In this document: positions 19,110-27,789 of the stretch, in pieces | How the letters are laid out: every line of letters begins with the position of its first letter | Numbering within the stretch: the first letter of the stretch is position 1 | Origin: Bacteroidales bacterium | Lineage (GTDB): Bacteria > Bacteroidota > Bacteroidia > Bacteroidales > SM23-62 | DNA: 44,306 bases | Assembly (NCBI GenBank): GCA_016783865.1 | Contig: JADHVS010000009.1 | Location: 1 to 44,306, forward strand | Direction: 5' to 3' | The notes under the pieces: model-generated | Told to the model about the DNA's origin: nothing | The model's database searches: none | The model's input: only the letters and a program-made list of their open reading frames with translations | Translations under genes and position numbers: made by a program

Positions 19110-19742
19110 ATGACAGTATTAGTTGGAAAAAAGGCTCCGTTATTTGAAGCAGATGCAGTGATCAACGGAGGCGAATTTGTTGAAAAATTTTCCCTGGAAC
19201 AGTACATCGGGAAAAAACATGTTCTTTTCTTTTTCTATCCGTTGGATTTTACATTTGTTTGTCCGACTGAATTGATCGCTTTTCAGGATAAAATCGATGA
19301 GTTTGAAAAGAGGAACGTAGCTGTTGTTGGTTGTTCCATCGATTCAAATTTCTCTCACTGGGCTTGGCTCAATACCGAAAAAAACCATGGTGGGATCAAA
19401 GGTGTGAAATACCCCATCGTTTCCGACTTGTCCAAAACCATCTCAGCGAACTATGATGTCCTTGCTGGAGAGTATTACACCAATGAAGATGGAAATCTGG
19501 AGTTTGAAGGGGCCCCGGTTGCTTACAGAGGACTCTTCCTGATTGATCAACAAGGTGTGGTAAGGCATCAGATTGTGAACGATATGCCGCTTGGTCGCAG
19601 CGTAGACGAAGCAATCAGAATGATCGACGCCTTGCAGTTTTTTGAAGAAAACGGTGAAGTTTGCCCGGCAAACTGGCATAAAGGTGATGAGGGAATGAAG
19701 GCTACAGCCGAAGGTGTTGCCGATTACCTGGCCAAACACTAA
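19110..19742 (+). CDS. Typical 2-Cys peroxiredoxin (AhpC/Prx1 type)
   Basis: 210 residues. It reduces hydrogen peroxide and organic peroxides in the cytosol. The peroxidatic cysteine is Cys51 in FTFVCPTELIAFQ, and the resolving cysteine is Cys185 in GEVCPANWHKG. FFYPLDFTFVCP and the downstream GLFLIDQQGVVRH are Prx1/AhpC signatures. No ahpF is next to it, so the reductant is probably thioredoxin or an AhpF coded elsewhere. The stop codon interlocks with the stop of the convergent PAP2 gene (shared CTAA at 19739-19742), and a terminator hairpin lies inside that neighbour. Confidence 0.95.
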   Translation: MTVLVGKKAPLFEADAVINGGEFVEKFSLEQYIGKKHVLFFFYPLDFTFVCPTELIAFQDKIDEFEKRNVAVVGCSIDSNFSHWAWLNTEKNHGGIKGVKYPIVSDLSKTISANYDVLAGEYYTNEDGNLEFEGAPVAYRGLFLIDQQGVVRHQIVNDMPLGRSVDEAIRMIDALQFFEENGEVCPANWHKGDEGMKATAEGVADYLAKH

Positions 19743-20560
19743 AAAGGATAAACCAATGAAATTCCTGGTCCTGTCGGTGAAACCGGCAGGACTTTTAGTT
19801 TGCTCTCATTCTTCATAACAAGTTTTCCTACCGCAAATCCTACAACCGATCCGAATACCACATCGGATGCCCAATGTTCATTATCATAGACCCTAGAAAG
19901 CGCTGCTCCGGTTGCAAGGGTGTAACACACTATCGGAACCCAGATAGTTTGCTGATAGGAAGTGGCAACTACTGTGGCAATTGCAAATGCGGTGGTAGCA
20001 TGACCAGAGGGAAATGATGTATAATCGAACCCGTGAAATGGTCCATCCCATGCCCCCGGATTCGGAGGATCATCCTGATACGGTCTGTGACGGTGAGTCA
20101 GGTGTTTGATAATCTGACTGGTTATACCAGCCAGCACAAATGCTTCCACCCCTTTCAATGCGGTCAGTTTGGCCCGGTCGTCATGCCAGATCAGCCCGCA
20201 GCCATATAAAATACCCATAGCCGAAAGGCTGTATAATCCACTCCCAATTGGTTCAAACAGATATCTGCTTGCCTCGTCCAGAGCAAGTGTGCGATTCCCC
20301 TGGACCCACTCCTGGATAACATCATCCTGAGTAAAAAGCAACACCGTAGTGCCAACCACAGCTGTAACCCCGATCCACTGCATAGTGTTCCAACGTACTG
20401 GTGAAATGACGATATCTCTGCCATCTGTCAGATAAGACTTCAGGTATCGTTTATCAATGAAAGATGATTGCCTGGTACGGGATGTTGAGTCTACCTGTCC
20501 CATTACCAATCCGGGCATGAAGCAAATAATGAAGAAATACCGGTGGATGGGAGAGTGCAT
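19739..20560 (-). CDS. PAP2-family lipid phosphatase
   Basis: 273 residues with a signal sequence or N-terminal helix (first about 20 residues). The phosphatase signature is split in the usual three parts: KHLTHRHRPYQ, then FPSGHATTAFAIA, then SRVYDNEHWASDV. These supply the Lys/Arg, the Ser-Gly-His and the catalytic His. PAP2 enzymes remove phosphate from undecaprenyl pyrophosphate, phosphatidic acid or lipid A at the periplasmic face. The substrate here is not determined. It starts two bases after MazG ends on the same strand, so the pair forms an operon. Codons at the 3' end also encode the terminator of the opposing gene. Confidence 0.92.
   Translation of the reverse strand: MHSPIHRYFFIICFMPGLVMGQVDSTSRTRQSSFIDKRYLKSYLTDGRDIVISPVRWNTMQWIGVTAVVGTTVLLFTQDDVIQEWVQGNRTLALDEASRYLFEPIGSGLYSLSAMGILYGCGLIWHDDRAKLTALKGVEAFVLAGITSQIIKHLTHRHRPYQDDPPNPGAWDGPFHGFDYTSFPSGHATTAFAIATVVATSYQQTIWVPIVCYTLATGAALSRVYDNEHWASDVVFGSVVGFAVGKLVMKNESKLKVLPVSPTGPGISLVYPF
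19768..19796 (+). terminator. Intrinsic terminator of the peroxiredoxin gene, inside the PAP2 coding end
   Basis: GTCCTGTCGGT (19768-19778) pairs with ACCGGCAGGAC (19782-19792) with one G-T wobble and a three-base loop, followed by TTTT. It lies 26 bases past the peroxiredoxin stop and within the last codons of the gene on the opposite strand. Confidence 0.75.
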
Positions 20561-20562
20561 TG

Positions 20563-21351
20563 TTATCCTTCCCGTTTCTTTGCCTCTTTCCAGAAACGAT
20601 CCATCTCCTCCAGCGTCATCTCCTTCAACGATTTGTGAGCCTTTTTCGCTTTTCCCTCAATGAACTGAAACCGTTTGATGAACTTTTTATTGGTTCGTTC
20701 CAGTGCATCTTCAGGATTCACATCGATAAACCGTGCGTAATTAATGATGGCAAATAGTAAATCTCCTAATTCGTGTTCTTTCTCATCATGAGAGCCTCCG
20801 GAATGTTCTGCCTCTTTTAACTCAGTGAGCTCCTCCATTACCTTATCCCACACCTGGCCGGCGTGATCCCAGTCAAACCCAACACCACTGGCTTTTTCCT
20901 GTATTCTGTATGCCTTCACCATGGCAGGTAACGAGCCTGGAACGCCTGAGAAAACTGATTCATTGCCTTTTTCCTTCAGTTTTATCTTCTCCCAATTATC
21001 TCTGACCTCACGGGCATCACTCACCTTTACATCTCCGAAAATATGAGGGTGGCGATGAATCAGCTTGGTATTGATATCGTTGAGGACATCAGAAATATCA
21101 AATGATTTTTTCTCAGAAGCTATTTTCGAATAAAAGACAAGATGTAACATCAAATCCCCTAACTCCTTCTTGATCCCCTCCATATTCTTCTCAAGGATGG
21201 CGTCCGAAAGCTCATATGTTTCTTCTATGGTTAAATACCTGAGGCTTTCGAGTGTCTGTTTCTTATCCCATGGACATTTTGTCCTGAGTTCATCCATCAC
21301 TTCCAGGAGCTTGCGGAAAGCCTGTACTTTTTCTTCTATCATGCTCTTCAT
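20563..21351 (-). CDS. mazG: Nucleoside triphosphate pyrophosphohydrolase MazG
   Basis: 262 residues with two MazG domains. The first has IEETYELSDAI and ELGDLMLHLVFYSKIA, the EExxE...ExxD metal site; the second has ELGDLLFAIINYARFIDV with an upstream KVMEELTELKEAE. The enzyme hydrolyses (d)NTPs to monophosphates and pyrophosphate and helps clear abnormal nucleotides. Length equals E. coli MazG (about 263). The first ATG at 21351 lies only five bases below a TATTTTTG element. The second Met, at 21342, is also possible and would give a normal short leader. Confidence 0.95.
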   Translation of the reverse strand: MKSMIEEKVQAFRKLLEVMDELRTKCPWDKKQTLESLRYLTIEETYELSDAILEKNMEGIKKELGDLMLHLVFYSKIASEKKSFDISDVLNDINTKLIHRHPHIFGDVKVSDAREVRDNWEKIKLKEKGNESVFSGVPGSLPAMVKAYRIQEKASGVGFDWDHAGQVWDKVMEELTELKEAEHSGGSHDEKEHELGDLLFAIINYARFIDVNPEDALERTNKKFIKRFQFIEGKAKKAHKSLKEMTLEEMDRFWKEAKKREG

Positions 21352-21356
21352 TTCAG

Positions 21357-21364
21357 CAAAAATA
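21357..21364 (-). promoter_or_regulatory. TAnnTTTG -7-like element of mazG
   Basis: On the minus strand TATTTTTG is followed by CTGAA and the first mazG ATG. If used, the transcript would begin at or next to the start codon, so either the message is leaderless or translation begins at the second Met (21342). No clear -33 match is seen. Confidence 0.45.
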
Positions 21365-21415
21365 CTTATTTATCCGGTTTCATCGTTTCTATTTCCTGAT
21401 CTTGGTGAATCATGC

Positions 21416-21423
21416 TAAATTTG
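21416..21423 (+). promoter_or_regulatory. Promoter-like TAAATTTG facing the IS element
   Basis: TAAATTTG followed by C matches TAnnTTTG, with a TTTC 20 bases upstream (21392-21395) as a weak -33. It lies between mazG and the left end of the IS and points at the IS. It may be the original promoter of the PagL-like gene now on the far side of the element (inference), or may read the transposase. Confidence 0.45.
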
Positions 21424-21508
21424 CTACAAAGAATAATCCCGATTGAAACTTATTGACTATATTCCCTGGAAAATAAAACATTCTATCACTCTCTTAGTAA
21501 TATTTCCA

Positions 21509-21538
21509 AAATAACTTCCTCAAAACTATGATTAAAAT
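21509..21538 (+). repeat. Left inverted repeat of the IS
   Basis: Starts AAATAA, then TTCC, then CAAAACTATG. Aligned with the reverse complement of 22839-22868 it matches at about 23 of 30 bases without gaps. Confidence 0.75.
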
Positions 21539-21647
21539 ACGTAATTGTAAAATGTTCCGGCAATGGCAATTATTAACAATCTGTTATTGATAAAAACAGG
21601 CATCCCTGATGCAACTTTAGCAAAGAATTTTGTTTCTTCGGATTCTT

Positions 21648-22851
21648 ATGATAGAAGAATTTTCAGAAAAAACCATTATGCTGATGCAATTGCATTACAG
21701 CCGGTTATCAGAAAAAGACCGCAGGCACTATGCGGCATTGGAATCCTTGAAGTTGGGTAGGGGCGGTATTACTTATATAAGTAAAGTCCTTGGGGTCGAC
21801 AGGAAAACCATCCTTCAGGGGAGAACGGAATTGACTGAGGATTTAGAAAACCCCATTCCACCGGGGCGGCAACGCAAAGCGGGTGGGGGCAGAAAAAAAA
21901 ACTGAAAAAGAGCCGGAAATAAAAGAACTGCTGACCGCTTTGATAGAAAGCTATAAAGCAGGCAGCCCCACCGACAGCAACGTTTATTGGGTAAGCCTGA
22001 AACCTTGTTTCATAGCTAAGCTTTTCGAAGAACGGTACCATATAAAAATAAGCAATGGGTTAGTAAAACGGTTGCTCAAGGAATTGGGGTATGGTTACCG
22101 CAAGCAAACAAAACAAATAGCCATAGGCAGTTATCCACTCCGCAATGAACAATTTAAGGTTATTTGTTCTTTAGTGCTGGCAATGAGTTTGAAAAGCCCC
22201 GTTTTAAGCATAGATTGCAAGAAGAAAGAGAGGTTGGGCAACTTTTACCGAAATGGGAAATGCTTTTGCACCAAAGCAGTCAAAGTATACGATCATGATT
22301 ATGAATATTTGTCCAAAGGCAAAGTTATCCCGCATGGGATTTATGATTTGCAAGCCAACAAAGGTTATATTTCCATTGGGGGCAGTAGTGAAACAGCAGA
22401 TTTCATAGTGGACAATTTGCTTTGGTGGTGGTGGGAATATGGTATCCATCAATACTTTGATGCCAAAAATATCCTGCTTTTATGTGATGCGGGAGGGGCG
22501 AATTCCTACCGGCATTTTATATTTAAACACCGGATCATGGAGTTTGCCAAACAAACAGGCTTGTCGGTTATCGTGTGCCATTATCCCCCTTATTGTTCAA
22601 AATGGAACCCCATTGAACACCGGTTGTTCAGCCAAGTGCACAAGGCAATGGAAGGCGTTGTTTTATCAGATTATCAAACCGTTGAAAAACTCATAAAACA
22701 AACATCGACAAAAACAGGGCTTAGCGTTGTGGTGCGGTTAAACCTGAAAGAATATCAAAAAGGTATCAAAATCGATAAAAAAGATATAGATAAAAAGAGG
22801 ATTGTACATCATCCAGTTATTCCTGAACTTAACTACCGAATTTATCCGTAG
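21648..22851 (+). pseudogene. ISAzo13-like transposase, split by a frame change at a run of nine A
   Basis: The first part (21648-21905) carries the N-terminal helix-turn-helix region (LGRGGITYISKVLGVDRKTI) and ends GGGRKKN-stop. The second part, in the next frame, runs to 22851 and holds the DDE domain: LSIDCKKKERLGNF, LLLCDAGGANSYR and SKWNPIEHRLFS. The break is at nine A (21893-21901). With eight A the two parts fuse as GGGRKKTEKEPE and give about 400 residues, the usual family size. So this copy either has a one-base insertion, or is expressed by slippage on the A-run, or the base is a sequencing error. The start at 21648 is the first ATG; a TTG at 21630 is possible. All three catalytic acids are present. 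Confidence 0.85.
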
Positions 22852-22868
22852 TTTTGGGGATATTATTT
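22839..22868 (-). repeat. Right inverted repeat of the IS
   Basis: Mirror copy of 21509-21538. It overlaps the last codons and stop of the transposase and ends four bases before the next gene's ATG at 22872. Confidence 0.75.
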
Positions 22869-22871
22869 AAA

Positions 22872-24014
22872 ATGTTTTACTTACTTGGGTTATTGAGTAT
22901 TTTTCCACTTCATTTATGTGGACAATATCAACACAAACTCTACACATCCAATATCTTTCTTGAAGGGAAGATCCACTATGGGTTCCTATATGCACATCAC
23001 CTGGAGCTTGAGCTTTTCAATGCTCATTTTCCTGCTTTTGAAATCAGTATACAAAAGCAGACATATGGGAAACACAAATGGGAACGTGCTTTTGCCTATC
23101 CAATAATTGGTTTTACATGCTGGTATTCGGGCCTGGGAAACTCTCCTTACCTGGGTCAGGCGATCGGATTGATGCCCTTCATTAATTTCCCATTATATCG
23201 TCACAAAGACTTCTTCATCGGATTTCGTTTTGCCCTTGGTGCCGGAATCCTGACCAAAAAGTTTGACCGCCTGGAAAATTATAAAAACACAGCCATTGGT
23301 ACCCACCTTAATGCAGCTGTCAACCTGATGTTTGAAGCACGCTACCGGATCAATACCTGGTTGACCGCTTCGGCCGGAATAAGCCTGCAGCATTTCTCAA
23401 ACGGATCGCTACAAATGCCTAATTACGGATTGAACGCACCTACGATCAATATCGGTCTTGCCTATTGGCCCGTCCGAAAGAACCGGGAAATCGGAGACCG
23501 GTTTTATCCGCCCACAGAACCCTATTCGGCCGTCATTCAACGCCATATCGAGGTTGACATTGGTGGAGCCATTGGGTATAAAAATATGGAGGCTGTATTA
23601 GGTAAGAGTTTCATTGTGTTTCACCTTTATGAAAACACCTTCTACCAGATCAGCAGAAAAAGTAAAGTGGGTATTGGCTTTGATCTCTCATATGATCCGT
23701 CTCACATAAAAATTCTGGAGATTCAAGGAGATACTGTCGAGAATCACCTAAAGATCCTTCGCCCAGGTATCAATGCCGCCTACCAGCTTGATATTTCCAA
23801 ACTTGGTTTTATTTTCAACCTCGGATATTATCTTGGCGGTGCCGAAAAGAGTAATGGCCCACTTTACCAGAAATTTGCACTGCAATATAACTTCTCGAAA
23901 AACTTCTTTGCCCATCTGATGTTGAAAGTGCATTTTGGACGGGCTGATTACATTGGACTAGGATTAGGGTATAAATTACAGATCCCATTCGGGAGAAAAA
24001 CATTAAAGGGATGA
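22872..24014 (+). CDS. PagL-like acyloxyacyl hydrolase (lipid A deacylase family)
   Basis: About 380 residues from the ATG at 22872. A hydrophobic start ends near CGQ, so it is probably exported, but the usual Lys/Arg at the N-terminus is missing. The core has SLQHFSNGSLQMPNYGLN with His174 and Ser176, the positions expected for the PagL catalytic pair, in an eight-stranded barrel pattern. PagL removes the 3-O acyl chain of lipid A in the outer membrane. It is longer than PagL itself (about 150-190), as usual for Bacteroidota homologues. The IS ends four bases upstream, so its own promoter and perhaps a few first codons have been displaced. It overlaps the next gene by ATGA. Confidence 0.75.
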   Translation: MFYLLGLLSIFPLHLCGQYQHKLYTSNIFLEGKIHYGFLYAHHLELELFNAHFPAFEISIQKQTYGKHKWERAFAYPIIGFTCWYSGLGNSPYLGQAIGLMPFINFPLYRHKDFFIGFRFALGAGILTKKFDRLENYKNTAIGTHLNAAVNLMFEARYRINTWLTASAGISLQHFSNGSLQMPNYGLNAPTINIGLAYWPVRKNREIGDRFYPPTEPYSAVIQRHIEVDIGGAIGYKNMEAVLGKSFIVFHLYENTFYQISRKSKVGIGFDLSYDPSHIKILEIQGDTVENHLKILRPGINAAYQLDISKLGFIFNLGYYLGGAEKSNGPLYQKFALQYNFSKNFFAHLMLKVHFGRADYIGLGLGYKLQIPFGRKTLKG

Positions 24015-24754
24015 AAAACAAAAACATATGTTGGCTGATTCCGTTTGCCATCACACTCCTGACCGCCATCGGATGTGGAAAAACGGGAGTGGATTGCCTG
24101 ACTAACACTGGGGAGATCATATTGCAGGAGCGAGATCTCAATGCGTTTGATTCAATTGAAGTACACGATTATGTCAATCTGTTCATCTCCCAGGATAGCA
24201 GTTATAAAGTAACTGTAGAGGCTGGTATAAATATCATAGCAGGCATAGAAACAACTGTGGAAAATAATCAACTGGTAGTACGAAATACCAATACGTGCAA
24301 CTGGGTAAGAAACTATACTAAACCCATTAACGTTTACATCTCTACCCCAAGTCTCTGGAAAATAAATTATAAATCCTCCGGGAATATCACCAGCTTAAAT
24401 ACCATGAAAACGGATTCCCTGAAACTTGAAGTGTGGGGGGGATGCGGCAGAATAGACCTGGATCTCGATCTCTATCTGGGCTTCTTTTATCTCCAGCTGG
24501 GAACAGCCGATATCCATCTGTCAGGAACCTGTGGAATTGCTTCCATGTATACCGGTGACTTTGGGCTTTTGGATGCCAGAAACCTGATGTCAGGTTTCGT
24601 TTTTATCTCAAATAAGTCCTCCAATGATTGCTATGTTCAGGTTTATCAGGAGTTGAATGCAACCATACAGTCTATCGGGAATATTTACTATACAGGAAAT
24701 CCCAAAGAGATTCATACAACCATTAATGGCGCTGGAGGAGTGATCCCGTTTTGA
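24011..24754 (+). CDS. GIN-domain (DUF2807) lipoprotein
   Basis: 247 residues. The signal peptide ends with LLTAIGC (Cys at about 22), a lipobox, so the protein is a predicted lipoprotein. The rest is a repetitive beta-strand protein of the 'head GIN domain' type: FDSIEVHDYVNLFISQ, VTVEAG and later IDLDLDLYLGFFYLQLG strands form a beta-helix-like stack. The function of this family is unknown; an auto-transporter adhesin head has been suggested. It is translationally coupled to the PagL-like gene and abuts ProS with no gap (stop codons adjacent). Confidence 0.82.
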   Translation: MKNKNICWLIPFAITLLTAIGCGKTGVDCLTNTGEIILQERDLNAFDSIEVHDYVNLFISQDSSYKVTVEAGINIIAGIETTVENNQLVVRNTNTCNWVRNYTKPINVYISTPSLWKINYKSSGNITSLNTMKTDSLKLEVWGGCGRIDLDLDLYLGFFYLQLGTADIHLSGTCGIASMYTGDFGLLDARNLMSGFVFISNKSSNDCYVQVYQELNATIQSIGNIYYTGNPKEIHTTINGAGGVIPF

Positions 24755-26230
24755 TTAATAAGCCCGGGCAAAGAGGACCCGTTCTGAAGATGGTTTCCCG
24801 GAATAGATGCAGGTCCCTTCTTCCTTTGGATTATCCAGGGGGATAATACGGACCGTGGCTTTGGTCTTTTCCTTGATCATTTCTTCTGTCTCTGAAGTTC
24901 CATCCCAATGAGCATAGGCAAAACCACCTTTATTCTCGATCACATCAAGAAACTCCTCCCATGTTTCCACGCGATAGGTATGTTGTGCTCTGTACTCCAG
25001 ACTTCTGTTATATAAACTCTGCTGAATCTCATCAAGAAGTACCGGTATATGCTGAGTTATGTCAGAAATGGATATGATGAATTTTTGCAGGGTATCTCTT
25101 CTTGCAACTTCAACGGTTCCATTTTCAATATCCCTTGGACCAATTGTCAACCTTACAGGAACTCCTTTAAATTCATATTCCGCGAACTTCCATCCGGGTT
25201 TATAGGTATCCCGATCATCATATTTGACAGAGATCCCTGACTCTTCAAGTTTATTCTTGATCGGAATGACCTGTTCAGAGATCATTCCGAGTTGTTCATT
25301 ATCCTTAAAAACAGGTACCATGACAACCTGGATAGGTGCTAGTTTGGGAGGAAGTACAAGCCCTTTATCATCGGAATGTGCCATGATTAAGGCTCCCATC
25401 AGCCGTGTGGATACACCCCAGGAGGTAGCCCAGACATATTCCAGTTGGTTCTCTCTGCTCAGGAATTTCACGTCAAATGCTTTGGCAAAATTCTGTCCCA
25501 GGAAATGAGAGGTTCCTGATTGGAGCGCTTTCCCATCCTGCATCAACGCCTCTATTGCAAAGGTATCCAAAGCGCCTGCAAATCGCTCGGAGGCTGTTTT
25601 CAAACCTTTGATAACCGGCAGAGCCATCCAGTTCTTAGCAAAATCAGCATATAAATTCAGAATCGTAAGGGTCTCTTCAAAAGCCTCTTCTTTAGTAGCA
25701 TGAGCCGTATGCCCCTCCTGCCAGAGAAATTCAGTCGTTCGCAAAAATAATCTTGTCCGCATCTCCCACCTGACCACATTGGCCCATTGATTGATCAGAA
25801 TAGGAAGGTCACGGTAGGATCGAATCCAGTTTTTATAGGTATCCCATATGATGGTCTCCGAGGTTGGGCGAATTATTAATTCCTCTTCCAACTTGGCATC
25901 TTCATCCACTATTACCCCTTTCCCATCAGGTGAATTCTTCAACCTGTAATGGGTCACTACGGCACATTCCTTAGCAAATCCTTCTACATGACTGGCCTCC
26001 TTGCTAAAAAAGGATTTTGGGATAAATATCGGGAAGTAAGCATTGGAGTGACCCGTATCTTTAAACATCTTATCCAGAGCTGCTTGCATCTTTTCCCAGA
26101 TGGCAAATCCATAAGGTTTTATTACCATGCATCCCCGTACAGCCGAGTTCTCTGCTAAATCAGCTTTGATTACAAGATCGTTGTACCATTGCGCATAATT
26201 TTCAGCCCGGGTTGGAAAATTTTTAGCCAT
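24755..26230 (-). CDS. proS: Prolyl-tRNA synthetase (archaeal/eukaryotic-type, ProS type 3)
   Basis: 491 residues. Charges tRNA-Pro in the cytosol. The class II motifs are visible: [19 protein letters not shown] near the start, [32 protein letters not shown] (motif 2), and [14 protein letters not shown] (motif 3). The anticodon-binding domain follows, then a C-terminal domain ending in a Tyr (RAY), typical of this type. It lacks the editing insertion found in the longer bacterial type of about 570 residues. Type 3 ProS is common in Bacteroidota. The start codon lies 54 bases below a minus-strand TACTTTTG element. Confidence 0.97.
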   Translation of the reverse strand: MAKNFPTRAENYAQWYNDLVIKADLAENSAVRGCMVIKPYGFAIWEKMQAALDKMFKDTGHSNAYFPIFIPKSFFSKEASHVEGFAKECAVVTHYRLKNSPDGKGVIVDEDAKLEEELIIRPTSETIIWDTYKNWIRSYRDLPILINQWANVVRWEMRTRLFLRTTEFLWQEGHTAHATKEEAFEETLTILNLYADFAKNWMALPVIKGLKTASERFAGALDTFAIEALMQDGKALQSGTSHFLGQNFAKAFDVKFLSRENQLEYVWATSWGVSTRLMGALIMAHSDDKGLVLPPKLAPIQVVMVPVFKDNEQLGMISEQVIPIKNKLEESGISVKYDDRDTYKPGWKFAEYEFKGVPVRLTIGPRDIENGTVEVARRDTLQKFIISISDITQHIPVLLDEIQQSLYNRSLEYRAQHTYRVETWEEFLDVIENKGGFAYAHWDGTSETEEMIKEKTKATVRIIPLDNPKEEGTCIYSGKPSSERVLFARAY

Positions 26231-26284
26231 TTCTTGAATTCGGTATGATATTTGCTGTTACTTGACTGTTTGAATTACTGCGCA

Positions 26285-26292
26285 CAAAAGTA
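26285..26292 (-). promoter_or_regulatory. TAnnTTTG -7 element of proS
   Basis: TACTTTTG on the minus strand, followed by TG. It would give a leader of about 50 nt. There is no -33 match at normal spacing. No T-box-like leader could be recognised. Confidence 0.5.
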
Positions 26293-26340
26293 ATAAAAAA
26301 TCAAGGGCCTTAATGAATATAACCATTCTCATAAAACTCT

Positions 26341-26348
26341 AAAGGAGG
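26341..26348 (+). promoter_or_regulatory. Strong Shine-Dalgarno AAAGGAGG
   Basis: A full-strength Shine-Dalgarno site seven bases before the ATG at 26356. This is unusual in Bacteroidota, where most genes (including most here) lack one. It suggests high translation of the aromatic-rich protein. Confidence 0.85.
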
Positions 26349-26355
26349 TATAATC

Positions 26356-27756
26356 ATGAAAAAAGCAGCATTAATCATCTTCATCCTGGGCTTCATTCTC
26401 TCAGGTTCTGTTGCCCAGAAAAATAAAGATGCTGTTTATGGTGATGATGTTTACTATACAGCATCCAAGAAAAAAAAGAAGGACAAAAAAAAGAAACAAA
26501 TGGAAGCAACAAGCGATTCTTCTGTTTCGGATCAACAGATCGCTTCCCCGGATAGTTCTGTTTCAACCCTTCCAAAATCATCTACTCTTTACGATGATTA
26601 CAACGACTACTCCTATTCAGCCCGCATCAAACGGTTTCATAATCCGGAAAAAGATGCATCCTATTTTGATGATGCCTATACCGATCCCGCCAATTACGAC
26701 TCGAACTACCAGGAAGGATCTTCAAGTCCTGATGTAAATGTATATGTAGGTACTGGCTTTGGATCCTGCTGGGGCCCCTCCATGTCCGTTGGATTCGGAT
26801 GGGGATATGATCCCTGGTATTGGAACTATGGTTGGGGCTGGGGGTATCCATACTATAGCTGGTACTGGAGATACAATTATTGGTGGGGTTATCCCTATCC
26901 ATACTATCCCTATTATTGGAATCCCTATTCCTATGGATATTGGAATGGCTACTATGCCGGTTACTGGGATGGATATTACGGATATCCCTATGGATGGAAC
27001 AATTGGGATTATCCATACTACAATACGTATTATGGACGTCGTCAACCGCTTACCTCATCCGGAGGAAATGATCTGAATGCCCGAACCACAGAAGGCCAAC
27101 CAGTTAATTCTTCGTCTCAAAATAGCAGAACAATAACACAACCTGCGAATGAACGGACAGTGGATCAACCTTCAACTCGACAAAGATACCAGTATACCCG
27201 CACGGATAAAGAGCAGCAACCATCTTCTACCAGAAATAACTCACCATATTCCCGTCAGCAGCAGCAACCTGCCCCTAAGTATATCAAACCAGAATACAAC
27301 CGGTCCACTCAGACTACTACGCGAACTCAAAACTACACCTCTCCACAATATCGGCAACCGAAGTCAAGTAAGGAATATCTCAGTCCAAGAACTCAACCAT
27401 CCAGAAGCTCTGTTCAGCAACAAAACAGAAGCGAACAACCAACCTATACACCTCCTCCAACTACTCAGCCTCAACGTCAGAATGTTGTTCCTTCCAACTC
27501 CAACAGGCAAACTCCTGCACCGAGCCGAACAAATATCAATACCAGGACAAATCCAACAAGGAACTATACCCCTTCAAGGACAACTCCCTCCCGGTCAAAT
27601 AGCTACTCTCCCCCTTCCAGATCGAACTCTTACTCTTCACCCTCCCGGTCAAACAGCTATTCTTCTCCTTCACGATCTGACGGTGGCTCCTATTCAGCTC
27701 CTTCCAGATCTTCAGGGAGCTCCGGAGGGGGAGGTTCTGGCGGGCGACGCAAGTAA
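26356..27756 (+). CDS. Secreted low-complexity protein with a Tyr/Trp/Gly-rich tract
   Basis: 466 residues of no recognised family. A signal peptide (about 1-20, ending SVAQ) is followed by a Lys-rich stretch (38-47), an acidic Asp/Tyr segment, and an aromatic tract (about 149-228) with some 30 Tyr and 14 Trp out of 80, broken by Gly, Pro and Asn. The last half is rich in Ser, Arg, Thr, Gln and Pro, with near-repeats of SRSNSYSSP at the end and a Gly-rich, basic C-terminus. No catalytic motif is seen. It has a strong Shine-Dalgarno site and lies 33 bases before an OmpP1-like barrel. Its codons match the region, so it is not obviously foreign. It could be a cell-surface matrix or adhesive protein (inference). 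Confidence 0.75.
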   Translation: MKKAALIIFILGFILSGSVAQKNKDAVYGDDVYYTASKKKKKDKKKKQMEATSDSSVSDQQIASPDSSVSTLPKSSTLYDDYNDYSYSARIKRFHNPEKDASYFDDAYTDPANYDSNYQEGSSSPDVNVYVGTGFGSCWGPSMSVGFGWGYDPWYWNYGWGWGYPYYSWYWRYNYWWGYPYPYYPYYWNPYSYGYWNGYYAGYWDGYYGYPYGWNNWDYPYYNTYYGRRQPLTSSGGNDLNARTTEGQPVNSSSQNSRTITQPANERTVDQPSTRQRYQYTRTDKEQQPSSTRNNSPYSRQQQQPAPKYIKPEYNRSTQTTTRTQNYTSPQYRQPKSSKEYLSPRTQPSRSSVQQQNRSEQPTYTPPPTTQPQRQNVVPSNSNRQTPAPSRTNINTRTNPTRNYTPSRTTPSRSNSYSPPSRSNSYSSPSRSNSYSSPSRSDGGSYSAPSRSSGSSGGGGSGGRRK

Positions 27757-27789
27757 TCATTCTATCCTAACTCTTAATTTCTTGTAGAA

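Larger units (their letters stand above)
21509..22868 (+). mobile_element. ISAzo13-like insertion sequence, about 1.36 kb
   Basis: The ends are set by imperfect inverted repeats at 21509-21538 and 22839-22868, matching at about 23 of 30 positions, with a shared core CAAAACTA. They enclose one transposase region. The pairing fades beyond 21509 and 22868. No convincing target duplication is visible. The right end is four bases from the ATG of the PagL-like gene. The 5' part before the transposase (about 140 bases) holds no gene. Transposase family: DDE with the ISAzo13-type SIDCKKKE and SKWNPIEHRLFS motifs. Ends were found by eye and could shift by a few bases. Confidence 0.8.

Noticed and set aside
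21563..21760. Open frame of 65 codons at the left part of the IS
   Set aside because: It overlaps the transposase N-terminus in another frame and has no recognisable family; a shadow frame.
21548..22876. Direct repeat TAAAATGTT at 21548-21556 and 22868-22876 as a possible target-site duplication of the IS
   Set aside because: The inverted repeats place the IS ends at 21509 and 22868, so the left copy lies inside the element. The match is A/T-rich and likely chance.
26741..27045. Long minus-strand and other-frame open reading frames over the aromatic-rich gene
   Set aside because: They arise from the biased codons of the low-complexity gene, lack starts with any support and match no family.
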